From contig SCUS01000098.1 of the NCBI GenBank assembly GCA_004297725.1, positions 62,001 through 126,000 of the forward strand: a stretch of 64,000 nt of DNA, in the 5' to 3' direction. Positions within the stretch are counted from its first letter, which is position 1, and every line of letters starts with the position of its first letter. Source of the stretch: Myxococcaceae bacterium (GTDB lineage: Bacteria; Myxococcota_A; Polyangia; Polyangiales; Ga0077539). Made by a program: the position numbers and the translations under genes. Below, piece by piece: positions 36,652 to 45,167 of the stretch. The notes under the pieces were generated by a model. The model did not search any database. It saw only the letters and a program-made list of their open reading frames with translations, and had not been told where the DNA came from.

Positions 36652-39270
36652 TCAGTCCTCTTCGTCGCTGGTGCTGAAGACGTAGTTCGCTTCGAACTCG
36701 TCGTCGGTGAACGGCGGCACCGGGTGGGCGCGGACCAGGGCTTCGAGGCAGGTGCCCACCGGCGGCTGCGAGTAGCTGCCGACGATGCGCAGCGAGCGCG
36801 GTCGACCCGTCGCGCCCTCATAGACCACGGACATGCGAACGTGCCGGGACGAGCTTGGCCCGACGCAGCGCCGGACCTCGGGCTCGAGCGCCGCCTCGAG
36901 GTGATCCATGTCGCGGCGACGAGGGTGGTCGCGGGGAGGATCGTTGCTGGCGCCGAACACCGCGACGTCCCACGCGGCCTCTCCGGTGGGCGCGGGCGCC
37001 GAGGCGTCGACGACCAGCGCGGGGCGGACCGACCCGGCGTCGGCTGTCGCAGCGTCCGTCACCGCAGCGGTCGCGGCGTCCGCGGTCGTCGCCGCAGCGG
37101 TCGCGGCGTCTGCGGTCGTCGCCGCAGCCACGTCGGCCGCAGCCACCACGGACGCATCCACCACCGTCGGGGGTGCGACCACGGGCGCCAGGGGCGTCGG
37201 CGTAGGCAGCACGACCGCGGGCACCTGCCGCGGAGCCTCAGGGATCTGCCGGATCTTCGCGAGGTAGATCTGGCCGCCGGTGACGATCGCCGCGGCCGCC
37301 ACGAGCGAGGCGCCCATGATCTTCCACTTCGCCAGGTTGGATGGAGGCGGAGCTCCTGCCTCGGCGAGGCGAGGGTCAGGGTAGCTCACCGGCACCGAGG
37401 GCGGAGCGATCGGCCCGGGGGCCAGGGCCGGCACCGAGGGAGGCGGCGGAGCGGCGTGCTCGAACAGAGGCGGCGGAGCGGGAGGCTCGGACATCGGAGG
37501 GAACGACCACCCCGGCGCGGGCGTCGGCTCCGGAGGGATCGGGAAGGACGGGATCGAGGGCTCCTGATCGGGCGCGGGCTCGGGCTCGTCCGGGGGCGAA
37601 GAGTCGAGCGTCAGCGCGGGCGCGGGCTCCGACTCGTCGGGGGACACGGGAGCCACCGGGGCCACCGGGGCTTCGGTGGCCGTGACCCGAGGGAGCGCCG
37701 GCATCGACGGGGGCCTCGAGGGAGCGGTGGGCGCCGGCGACTCCCAGGTGTCCCCGGCGAGGTCGTCGACCACCGACGCGGGGATCTCCGCGTCCATCTC
37801 GAAGGTGACCTCGGTCGAGGGAGACTCCGGCTCCGGCACCAGCAGCGGCGCCGCCCCCGGCGGGGGAACGCTCGAGCGAAGGATCGTCGGCGACCGCGAG
37901 GGCACCTTCGGAATCGGCGGCGGCATCGAGGGCGAGCGCGGCGCCGGAGGGGCGGCGGAGGGGACCTTCTCGGGGGACAGCGGGATGTCGAGGCCCTCGA
38001 TGTCGGCGATGTTGAAGAGGTCGGAGTTCGCCGGGCGATCGGCGGCCGCGGCCGCGGGGATCGGGGGCGCCGGAGGCAGGCGCGCAGGAGGGAAGGTGGG
38101 TCGCTCGCCCTCCTCGCCGACCCGCTCGGTGCCCGGCGGATGGATGCGAGGCACCTCGACCTTCTGCGTGGGCATCTGCGGTCGACCGCCCACCAGGCGG
38201 GAGCGCGTCGGGGCCATCGGCGCGGGCTCCTGGAGCGCGTGCTTCTCGGCCTCGTTGGGCTTCGCCCGAGGCGCAGCGGGGGGCTTCGAGGGCGTGCCCA
38301 CCCCGAGGATGGTCGCCTTCATGATGCTGAGCTCGCCGGGGCTGAGCACCGACGCTCCCGCGGGAGGAGAGCCGTGCGGGGGCTCGATGCGCATCGGCGG
38401 CCTCGCGCCGGAGCCAGGGACGCCGAGGGCCGTGGCCAGGGCGTCGGCCAGGGCCGCAGCCGAGGCGAAGCCCTTGGAGGCATCGGCGGACCACGCCCTC
38501 GCCAACACCCCGTCGACCGCGGCCGGAACCTCGGGACGCAGCGCGCTCACCGAAGGGCGCACCCCGCGGAGGATCGCCGCCGACAGGCTGGCCTCGGTGG
38601 CCCCGAGGAATGCCGGGCGCCCGGTGAGGCACTCGAAGGCCACGGAGGCGAGCGCGAAGAGGTCGCCCCTCGGGGACGGCCGCTGCAAGAGCTCGTCGGG
38701 CGACAGGTACTGCCGCGCCTGCAGCGGGACCCGCGCGTTGACCAGCCCCGCGTCGACCAGCGCCTGCGCGAGCCCGCACTCCTCGACGCGCACCTCGCGC
38801 TGCGGGCCGATGAGGGTGATCGTGTCGGGAGAGAGCCGCCGGTGAAGCACCTGCGGCGAGGCGCCGTGCAGCACGTCGAGCACGCCCGCCACGACGCGCA
38901 CGATGCGGACGCAGTCGGCGATGTCGAGCGGCCCCGCCGCGTCGAGGGTCATGCGCAGCGAGGTGGCCCCCTCGGCCACCGTCGCGGTCACCACCAGCAG
39001 CCCCACCGGATCGTCGATGACGTCGACCAGCTCAGGGATCGCAGGCATCTTCAGGGCCTGGATGCGGTCGAGCTCCCGGCGCACCGCGCGCAGCGCCTCG
39101 CTCGAGGCGACGAGCGTGAAGCGGCGCACCTCGAAGCGATCCCGGCCGCTGCCCTCGCGGCGGGCCCGGTAGACCTCGGTCATGACGCCGTTACGGAGGT
39201 GGCGCTCGATTACGCACTGTCCGCCGACAGCCGTACCGACAGGAAGAGTCTGATTGGTGGTGGTGGCCAT
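36652..39270 (-). CDS. Membrane Ser/Thr pseudokinase with AgmX-like C-terminus
   Basis: 872 residues. Residues 10-285 have the Ser/Thr kinase fold, but every catalytic position is altered: the ATP Lys site reads FEVRRF (about 46-51), the HRD motif is HRRLSPDT (143-150) and the DFG motif is ECG (164-166). The later YLSPDELL and GDLFALASVAFECLTGRPAF regions keep the fold. About 400 residues of Pro-rich disordered sequence follow, then one membrane span (ASLVAAAAIVTGGQIYL) and an Ala/Thr-rich stretch, ending with a small domain (ALEPEVRRCV ... GTCLEALVRAHPVPPF) like the AgmX/TonB C-terminal domains of myxobacteria. Probably a regulatory scaffold with a periplasmic sensor. It is transcribed alone. 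Confidence 0.85.
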   Translation of the reverse strand: MATTTNQTLPVGTAVGGQCVIERHLRNGVMTEVYRARREGSGRDRFEVRRFTLVASSEALRAVRRELDRIQALKMPAIPELVDVIDDPVGLLVVTATVAEGATSLRMTLDAAGPLDIADCVRIVRVVAGVLDVLHGASPQVLHRRLSPDTITLIGPQREVRVEECGLAQALVDAGLVNARVPLQARQYLSPDELLQRPSPRGDLFALASVAFECLTGRPAFLGATEASLSAAILRGVRPSVSALRPEVPAAVDGVLARAWSADASKGFASAAALADALATALGVPGSGARPPMRIEPPHGSPPAGASVLSPGELSIMKATILGVGTPSKPPAAPRAKPNEAEKHALQEPAPMAPTRSRLVGGRPQMPTQKVEVPRIHPPGTERVGEEGERPTFPPARLPPAPPIPAAAAADRPANSDLFNIADIEGLDIPLSPEKVPSAAPPAPRSPSMPPPIPKVPSRSPTILRSSVPPPGAAPLLVPEPESPSTEVTFEMDAEIPASVVDDLAGDTWESPAPTAPSRPPSMPALPRVTATEAPVAPVAPVSPDESEPAPALTLDSSPPDEPEPAPDQEPSIPSFPIPPEPTPAPGWSFPPMSEPPAPPPLFEHAAPPPPSVPALAPGPIAPPSVPVSYPDPRLAEAGAPPPSNLAKWKIMGASLVAAAAIVTGGQIYLAKIRQIPEAPRQVPAVVLPTPTPLAPVVAPPTVVDASVVAAADVAAATTADAATAAATTADAATAAVTDAATADAGSVRPALVVDASAPAPTGEAAWDVAVFGASNDPPRDHPRRRDMDHLEAALEPEVRRCVGPSSSRHVRMSVVYEGATGRPRSLRIVGSYSQPPVGTCLEALVRAHPVPPFTDDEFEANYVFSTSDEED

Positions 39271-39321
39271 CGGTGCCCGACCGAGTATCCGAGGCCTCTC
39301 CGCGCTACGCCAGAACCCGGC

Positions 39322-39933
39322 TCAGAGTGAGGAGAGGTATCCGCGCAGCGTCGGGAGCATCGCCCGCAGCGCAGCGCCTCGATGCGAGAGCGAGTGCTTC
39401 ACCGCGGAGGGGAGCTCCGCCATCGTGCGCGTGTCGCCCTCCGGGACGAAGAGCGGGTCGTAGCCGAAGCCCCCTTCGCCGCGAGGCGCGCGGACGATCA
39501 CCCCGGGGCACTCGCCCTCCGTGTGCAGCACCTGCGATCCGAGCGCTCCGGCCTCGTCGGCGAGCGCGAGCACGCAGCGGAAGCGGGCGGTGCGCAGCGC
39601 GTCGGGCACGTCGCGCAGGCGTTCGAGCAGCAGCGCCCGGTTGGCCTCGTCGTCGCCGTGACGGCCTGCGTAGCGCGCGGAGTACACCCCGGGCGCCCCG
39701 TCGAGGGCGTCGACGCAGAGCCCCGAGTCGTCGGCGAGGCAGGGGAGCCCGGTGCGCCTCGCGGCCTCGACGGCCTTCTGCGTGGCGTTGCCAAGGAAGG
39801 TGTCGGCGGTCTCGGGCAGGTCGTCGATGCCGACGTCGTGGAGCCCGAGCACGGTCAGGTCGGAGAGCAGCTCTCGCAGCTCGCGGAGCTTGCCCCGGTT
39901 GGCGGTGGCCAGGAGCAGCGGGCGGGCGGTCAT
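39322..39933 (-). CDS. rdgB: XTP/dITP pyrophosphatase
   Basis: 203 residues, the usual length for RdgB/HAM1. It hydrolyses non-canonical dITP, XTP and dHAPTP in the cytoplasm to monophosphates, preventing their incorporation. Clear motifs: LLLATANRGKLRELRELL at the start, FLGNATQKA, CLADDSGLCVDAL with the metal-binding Asp pair, YSARYAG, and GEGGFGYDPLFVPEG near the end. ATG 39933 overlaps the previous stop by 4 nt. It is the last gene of an operon with rph, a frequent pairing in bacteria. Confidence 0.97.
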   Translation of the reverse strand: MTARPLLLATANRGKLRELRELLSDLTVLGLHDVGIDDLPETADTFLGNATQKAVEAARRTGLPCLADDSGLCVDALDGAPGVYSARYAGRHGDDEANRALLLERLRDVPDALRTARFRCVLALADEAGALGSQVLHTEGECPGVIVRAPRGEGGFGYDPLFVPEGDTRTMAELPSAVKHSLSHRGAALRAMLPTLRGYLSSL

Positions 39934-40763
39934 GGCGAGGACACCGGGTCGCCCCGCTCCTGGAGCCCGCGCAGCAGCACCGACTCGATGGTGGGGGGCA
40001 GGCGCATCGCGCGCACCGCCGCGGCGCTGTCGGGCTGCGGTCCGCTCAGGCAGCGGCAGGTGCGCATGTACTGACGCCCGACGAGGCGGGCCAGGTTGAC
40101 CATCTCGGCCTCCACGGCTGGGTCTGGACGGCGGCCACGGCGAGAGCGCCGCGCGGCCGTCGGGTTGAGGGCCTCGACCGCCACGATGCGGCCGTTGGCG
40201 TAGGGGTCGGAGCGGAGCAGCCGCTCCATGGTCTCCTCGGAGGAGATCACGCGGTCCATCGAGGAGAGGCAGCTGCGCACCTCGCGGGCGCCCGCGAGCC
40301 AGGGGCCGAGGTCGAAGGGCGCCGCCGGGGCGATGCAGAACTGACCGTCCGCCCGGCGCAGCGCGTGGAGCGAGGTGGTGACGTCTTCGAGCGTGCGGAG
40401 GTCCGCCTCGGTGAGGGGACGGCCGCTCACGATGACCCGGCGACGGCACGGACCGTAGGCGCGCTCGGCGCCGGTCACGTCGTCGAACTGCGCGGCGCGA
40501 AGGGCCTCGTCGCAGGGGTCCCTCGGTCGGCGGGGCTCCGGGGGAAGAGGCGGGAGCGGCGGAGCGGTCGGAGGACGCACGGCGGCGCGGCGGGCGGCGG
40601 CCCGAGCGACGGCCCGAGGGCTGGGCGCTCTCACGGAGACCGCGGCGTCCGAAGGCCGCACCGTGGCATCGGTGGGGCGTGAGGCGTCGGGTACCGGCTG
40701 AGCGAAGGCCGGAGCCGCCAGCAGCAGACCCACGCACCACCCGACACCGCGCCGTCGACTCAT
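39930..40763 (-). CDS. Secreted protein of unknown function
   Basis: 277 residues from ATG 40763, which has a GAGGAG site upstream; an earlier ATG (40781) lacks one. The N-terminus is a signal peptide (GWCVGLLLAAPAFAQ). A Pro/Ala-rich linker (25-85) precedes a helical domain with four or more Cys (DPCDEALRAAQ, YGPCRRRVIV, QFCIAP, RSCLSSM) that may form disulfides in the periplasm. A late RQYMRTCRCL adds a Cys pair. It sits between rph and rdgB in the operon. No known family; similar lone secreted genes are common in Myxococcota. Confidence 0.7.
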   Translation of the reverse strand: MSRRRGVGWCVGLLLAAPAFAQPVPDASRPTDATVRPSDAAVSVRAPSPRAVARAAARRAAVRPPTAPPLPPLPPEPRRPRDPCDEALRAAQFDDVTGAERAYGPCRRRVIVSGRPLTEADLRTLEDVTTSLHALRRADGQFCIAPAAPFDLGPWLAGAREVRSCLSSMDRVISSEETMERLLRSDPYANGRIVAVEALNPTAARRSRRGRRPDPAVEAEMVNLARLVGRQYMRTCRCLSGPQPDSAAAVRAMRLPPTIESVLLRGLQERGDPVSSP

Positions 40764-40834
40764 CGCTCCTCGGAAGTGCATAGCTCCAGGGGCCCCGCTC
40801 GGACCAGCTTCCAGCAGCGAATGCCGGGCTCAGA

Positions 40835-41584
40835 TCATCGGTGCAGGGCCGCGAGGTCGACGCCCGCCGCGGCCAGCGCCGCCTTCTGCGCGGCCACCAG
40901 CGAGGCGATGCCACCGAGCGCGAGGTCGACCAGCCCGTCGACCTGCGCCCTCGCGACGGGCGCCCCCTCGGCGGTGCACTGAAGCTCCACCAGGGCCCCG
41001 GCCTCCGTGGCGACGACGTTGGCGTCCATGGCGGCGTCGCGGTCCTCCTCGTAGCAGAGGTCGAGCATGGGCTCGGTGCCCACCACGCCCGCGCTCACCG
41101 CCGCCACCAGCGACACGATCGGCCTGCCCTTGAGCAGGCCCCGGGCGCGCAGCCCGTCGAGCGCGATGGCCAGCGCGACCATTCCGCCGGTGACGCTGGC
41201 GGTGCGCGTCCCGCCGTCGGCCTCGAGCACGTCGCAGTCGATGGTGATGGTGCGCTCGCCCAGCGCGGCGCCGTCCACCGAGGAGCGCAGCGCCCGCCCG
41301 ATGAGCCGGGCGATCTCCTGCGAGCGCCCGGAGAGCGGACGGCCGTTGAACCCGTCTCGGCTCTGCCGCTTCGGCCCGGTGCGCGGGTGCATCAGGTACT
41401 CCGCGGTGACCCAGCCGGCGCCGCGCCCCCGCATGAAGTCCTTCACGCCCTCGTCGACGCTCGCCACGCAGAGCACCACCGTGCCGCCCGCGCGGTAGAG
41501 CACGCTGCCGTCGGCCTGGCGCTTCCACCCGGTCTCCACGCTCACCGGCCTCAGCGCGTCGTAGCCCCTACCGTCCTTCCGCAT
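40835..41584 (-). CDS. rph: Ribonuclease PH
   Basis: 249 residues, standard RNase PH length. It trims tRNA 3' ends phosphorolytically as a hexamer. The start MRKDGRGYDALRPVSVE is typical, followed by GTVVLCVASV, GRGAGWVTAEYLMHPRTGPKRQSRDG (Arg-rich RNA-binding loop), the conserved GERTITIDCDVLEADGGTRTASVTGG with catalytic Asp residues, and DLCYEEDRDAAMDANVV with metal-binding Asp. The first 17 nt overlap the end of the upstream histidine kinase gene. Confidence 0.97.
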   Translation of the reverse strand: MRKDGRGYDALRPVSVETGWKRQADGSVLYRAGGTVVLCVASVDEGVKDFMRGRGAGWVTAEYLMHPRTGPKRQSRDGFNGRPLSGRSQEIARLIGRALRSSVDGAALGERTITIDCDVLEADGGTRTASVTGGMVALAIALDGLRARGLLKGRPIVSLVAAVSAGVVGTEPMLDLCYEEDRDAAMDANVVATEAGALVELQCTAEGAPVARAQVDGLVDLALGGIASLVAAQKAALAAAGVDLAALHR

Positions 41585-43169
41585 CGATCGCTCCTTCCGT
41601 CGCCCCCTCGTCGAGGGCGGCCGGGAGCCATAACACGAAGCGCGCGCCGCCCCCGTCCGACGCCGGGGCCCGCTCGGCGTGGAGGCTCCCCCCGTGCGCG
41701 ACGGCGATCTCCCGGGAGAGCGAGAGCCCGAGCCCCGATCCCCTCGACTTCGTGGTGAAGAACAGCTCGAAGAGGTGCGCCTCGGCCTCCGCGCTGAGCC
41801 CCGGGCCGGAGTCGCTCACGCACACCGCCGCGCCCTCCACGCCGTCCTTCGCGAGCGCCATCACCCGCACCACCACCCGGGGCGACGCGACGCCCGCCAG
41901 CTCCATCGCCTCCCGCGCGTTGCGCAGCAGGTTGAGCAGCGCCTGCCGTAGCTGCGACTCGTCCGCGCGCACCGGGGGCGTCGCCTCCTCCAGCACCTTG
42001 GTGAGCTCGACCCCCGCGGCGCCCATCTCCGCCGCCACGAAGAGCAGCGTCTCGTCCACCAGGGCGCCGAGGTCCTCTCGCTGGAGCCTCGGCGTGGGCA
42101 GGCGCGCCACGCGGAGGTACTCCTCCGTCAGCCGGGTGAGCCGGTCGATCTCCCGCTGGATCGAGCGCACCAGCCGCCGCGACTCGCTCCCCGGCTCGCC
42201 CATGGCGTCGAGCTCGTCGCCCAGCATCTCGGCGTTGAGCGCCATCGACGACAGCGGGTTTCGCACCTCGTGGGTGACGTGCGCGGCCATGCGCCCGACC
42301 GCCGCCAGCCGCTCGGCCTGGAGGCGCTTCTCGTTGGCCTCGCGCAGCGCCACGTCGCGCGCGCCCATCGCCCCGACCATGCGCTCGAACTCCTGCGCGA
42401 GCTCGCCGATCTCGTCCTCCGCCGCGGGCACCGGGACCGTGCCCAGCTCCCCGCGCCCCACCGCCTGCGCCCGGTCGCGCAGCCTCGCCAGCGGGTCGAG
42501 CGCCCGCCGCGCCCGAAGCGTCGTCAGTACCCCCAGCAGGCACGCGACGGCCGTCGCGATCACCGTGAGACGCAGCGTCTCCGCCTGCTGCCGCTCGGCC
42601 CCGTCGGAGAGCGCCTTCACCCGCGCCTGCAGCGAACGGATCAGCGACGTGAGCGCGTCCTTGCTCTGCAGCTCGCGCCCGATGAGCTCGCGCTCCTCGC
42701 GCTGCGCCCGCGCGAGGTCGGCGCTCGTCAGCGTGCGCAGCAGCCCGTCGAAGAGCCGCTCGTCCTCGGCCCAGAGTCGGTCGATGACGTCGAGGCGGCG
42801 CAGGGTCTCCTCCAGCAGGCGCTGGTCGTCGCGGTCGAGCGCGAGGCGGAGCCGGCGCTGCACCACGGCCCTCGCCCCGGCGAGACGGCCCCGGCGAGAG
42901 CGGCGCGTGACGTCGATGAAGGTCTGCGAGCCGACGCGGTTCTGCTCGTCGACGAGGCGGTCGAGCACCGTGGCGAGCTGGCTCTGGTTGCCGCGGTCCT
43001 CGCCGAGGGCGGCGGTGAGCGGGAGGTAGACCTCGTTGGCGAGGCGCAGCGAGCGCACGGTGCGCTGCTGGCGCTGCAGCGACCAGACCGCGACGCCCCC
43101 GAAGGCGAGGATCAGCGTCGCGAAGCCCGCCAGCACCTGCGTACGGACGCTGCGGGTTCGTCGGGCCAT
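41568..43169 (-). CDS. Membrane sensor histidine kinase
   Basis: 533 residues with two membrane spans (about 13-30 and 200-218) enclosing a mostly helical sensor region, then a HAMP domain (RARRALDPLARLRDRA, 220-275), a coiled linker, HisKA with the phosphoacceptor His300 in AAHVTHEVRNPLSS, and HATPase_c with the N box (LRQALLNLLRNAREAM), G1 VSDSGPGLS, and FFTTKSRGSGLGLSLSREI. No receiver domain or adjacent response-regulator gene is seen, so its partner lies elsewhere. It is the first gene of the operon with rph and rdgB. Confidence 0.93.
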   Translation of the reverse strand: MARRTRSVRTQVLAGFATLILAFGGVAVWSLQRQQRTVRSLRLANEVYLPLTAALGEDRGNQSQLATVLDRLVDEQNRVGSQTFIDVTRRSRRGRLAGARAVVQRRLRLALDRDDQRLLEETLRRLDVIDRLWAEDERLFDGLLRTLTSADLARAQREERELIGRELQSKDALTSLIRSLQARVKALSDGAERQQAETLRLTVIATAVACLLGVLTTLRARRALDPLARLRDRAQAVGRGELGTVPVPAAEDEIGELAQEFERMVGAMGARDVALREANEKRLQAERLAAVGRMAAHVTHEVRNPLSSMALNAEMLGDELDAMGEPGSESRRLVRSIQREIDRLTRLTEEYLRVARLPTPRLQREDLGALVDETLLFVAAEMGAAGVELTKVLEEATPPVRADESQLRQALLNLLRNAREAMELAGVASPRVVVRVMALAKDGVEGAAVCVSDSGPGLSAEAEAHLFELFFTTKSRGSGLGLSLSREIAVAHGGSLHAERAPASDGGGARFVLWLPAALDEGATEGAIDAEGR

Positions 43170-43263
43170 GCGCGACCGTGGGAGTAACAGATCACCCCCT
43201 GCACGACCACGCCCGCGATCACCCCTCGCCCCGCCCCGCGCCCATCTGATATCGCTCTCCGCC

Positions 43264-44940
43264 ATGCCCTCGCTTCCGCGCCTCTCGTGGACCCTCCCCC
43301 TCCTCCTGGCCGCCTGCTCCTCCGACCCGACGCCCGCCGCCGACGCGGGAGCCACCGACGCCGCCTCGGCCACCGAAGCACCCGTCGCCACCGACGCACC
43401 CGTCGCCACCGACGCACCCGTCGCCGAGCGCCCGATGGTGATGACCACGCGCGGCCCGGTGCTCGGCGTCGTCGAGGACGGCATCCAGCATTTCTTCGGC
43501 ATCCCCTACGCCGCGCCGCCCATCGGTCCGCTGCGCTGGCGCGCCCCCGAGCCCGCCGCCGCGTGGACCGCTCCCCGCGACGCCTCCACCAAGGGCGCCT
43601 CGTGTCCGCAGGCCCCGGGACTCCTCGTGGGCAGCCCCACCACCAGCGAGGACTGCCTCTTCCTCAACCTCTGGGCGCCGCCGATCCAGCCGGTGGCGCC
43701 TCGCCCGGTGATGGTGTTCATCCACGGCGGCGGCTTCGGCGCGGGCTCCGGCAACGACGGCCAGTACGACGGCCCCGAGCTCGCCCGCCGCGGCGCGGTG
43801 GTCATCAACTTCAACTACCGCCTCGGGCAGCTCGGCTTCCTCGGCCACAGCGCCCTCGCCGCCGAGGACACCGCCCACCACTCCAGCGGCAACTACGGCC
43901 TCATGGACCAGCAGGCCGCCCTCCGCTGGGTGCGCGACAACGCCGCGGCCTTCGGCGGCGACCCCTCCAACGTCACGATCTTCGGCGAGTCCGCGGGCGG
44001 CATCTCGGTCTGCGCCCACGTCACCTCGCCCGTCTCCGCGGGCCTCTTCCACCGCGCCATCACCCAGAGCGGGCCGTGCAGCTTCCTCACCACCCCGCTG
44101 CGCGACGAGGACGCCCGCGCGCCGGTGCAGTCCGCCGCCTCGCAGGGCCGCCTCTTCGCGCAGGCCGTGGGCTGCGGCGCCGCCGCCGACGTCGTCGCCT
44201 GCATGCGGGCCAGGACCGTCGCCGAGGTGCTCGCCGCCGCGCCGCGTCCCATCGAGCTCGAGCGCTACGGCGCGCGCTACCAGCCCACCATCGACGGGTA
44301 CATCCTCACCGAGGCGCCGTGGCGCGCGCTCGCCGCCGGGCGCTTCAACCGCGTTCCCTTCATCACCGGCTCCAACCGGGACGAGGGCACCATCTTCACC
44401 CGAGGGGCGATGATCCCCGACGAGGCCGCGTACCGCGCCGCCGTGACGCCGCTGGTGCCCGATCACGTCGACGACGTCCTGCGGCTCTACCCGATCTCCG
44501 CCTACGGCAGCGCCTTCGCCGCCTTTACGGCCTTCGCGGGCGACGCCGTCTTCGGCTGCCCCTCCCGCGCCCAGGCGCGCCTCGTCGCCGCCACCGGAAC
44601 GCCCGCCTTCCAGTACTACTTCAGCAAGCTCAATCAGCGCGCCAACATGGTCACCGGCCTCGGCGTCTATCACTCCGCCGAGATCGCCTACGTGTTCGGC
44701 CGCTTCACGGGCTTCTTCGCCCGCACCGACGCCGACACCACCGTCGCCGACGCGATGGGCGCCGCCTGGGTGCGCTTCGCCGCCACGGGCACCCCCAACG
44801 CCATGGGCGCCTCGACCTGGCCCGCCTTCACCGCGGCCAGCGACACGTACCTGGAGTTCGGCGACATGATCCGCACCGCGACTGGGCTGCGTCGCGACCG
44901 CTGCGACGTGATGGAAGCCTGGATCCTCCCGGCGCCGTAG
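43264..44940 (+). CDS. Type-B carboxylesterase, lipoprotein
   Basis: 558 residues. It has a lipoprotein signal (LPLLLAAC, lipid-modified Cys18) and an Asp/Ala/Thr-rich spacer typical of outer-surface lipoproteins in this group. The esterase domain shows HGGGFGAGSG (oxyanion hole, 154-163), NYRLGQLGFLGH, the nucleophile elbow GESAGG (Ser243), NRDEGTIF (catalytic Glu) and VYHSAEIAYVF (catalytic His), all intact. It probably hydrolyses esters outside the cell or in the periplasm. Its TAG stop is the first bases of a direct repeat that begins a large inverted-repeat element. Confidence 0.93.
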   Translation: MPSLPRLSWTLPLLLAACSSDPTPAADAGATDAASATEAPVATDAPVATDAPVAERPMVMTTRGPVLGVVEDGIQHFFGIPYAAPPIGPLRWRAPEPAAAWTAPRDASTKGASCPQAPGLLVGSPTTSEDCLFLNLWAPPIQPVAPRPVMVFIHGGGFGAGSGNDGQYDGPELARRGAVVINFNYRLGQLGFLGHSALAAEDTAHHSSGNYGLMDQQAALRWVRDNAAAFGGDPSNVTIFGESAGGISVCAHVTSPVSAGLFHRAITQSGPCSFLTTPLRDEDARAPVQSAASQGRLFAQAVGCGAAADVVACMRARTVAEVLAAAPRPIELERYGARYQPTIDGYILTEAPWRALAAGRFNRVPFITGSNRDEGTIFTRGAMIPDEAAYRAAVTPLVPDHVDDVLRLYPISAYGSAFAAFTAFAGDAVFGCPSRAQARLVAATGTPAFQYYFSKLNQRANMVTGLGVYHSAEIAYVFGRFTGFFARTDADTTVADAMGAAWVRFAATGTPNAMGASTWPAFTAASDTYLEFGDMIRTATGLRRDRCDVMEAWILPAP

Positions 44941-44993
44941 CCCGGAGGGCCCCCTCACCGCGCTGTAGCCCGGAGGGCCCCCTCACCGCGCTG
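44938..44993. repeat. Tandem 28-bp direct repeat
   Basis: Two adjacent identical 28-bp copies (44938-44965 and 44966-44993) starting TAGCCCGGAGGGCCCC. The first includes the stop codon of the esterase; the second overlaps the left arm of the 60-bp inverted repeat. Confidence 0.85.
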
Positions 44994-45166
44994 CCGCGCG
45001 CCCTCACCCCCGCGGAGCGGGGGCAAGGGCTCCGACGTCGCAAGGGCAGGTGTGACCTGTCGCGCCGCAACCCGTTCGGTTCGCTCGAAGACCTCTCAGC
45101 CCCCCTGAGCCCTTGCCCCCGCCCCGCGGGGGTGAGGGCGCGCGGCAGCGCGGTGAGGGGGCCCTC
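44973..45166. repeat. 60-bp inverted repeat between converging genes
   Basis: Left arm 44973-45032 and right arm 45107-45166 are complementary at 59 of 60 positions, separated by 74 bp. Smaller hairpins are nested inside each arm (CCCCCGC/GCGGGGG). The arms end 1 bp before the stop of the leftward hydrolase gene. It may be a MITE- or REP-like dispersed element and could also act as a bidirectional terminator hairpin between converging genes. Confidence 0.85.
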
Positions 45167-45167
45167 G

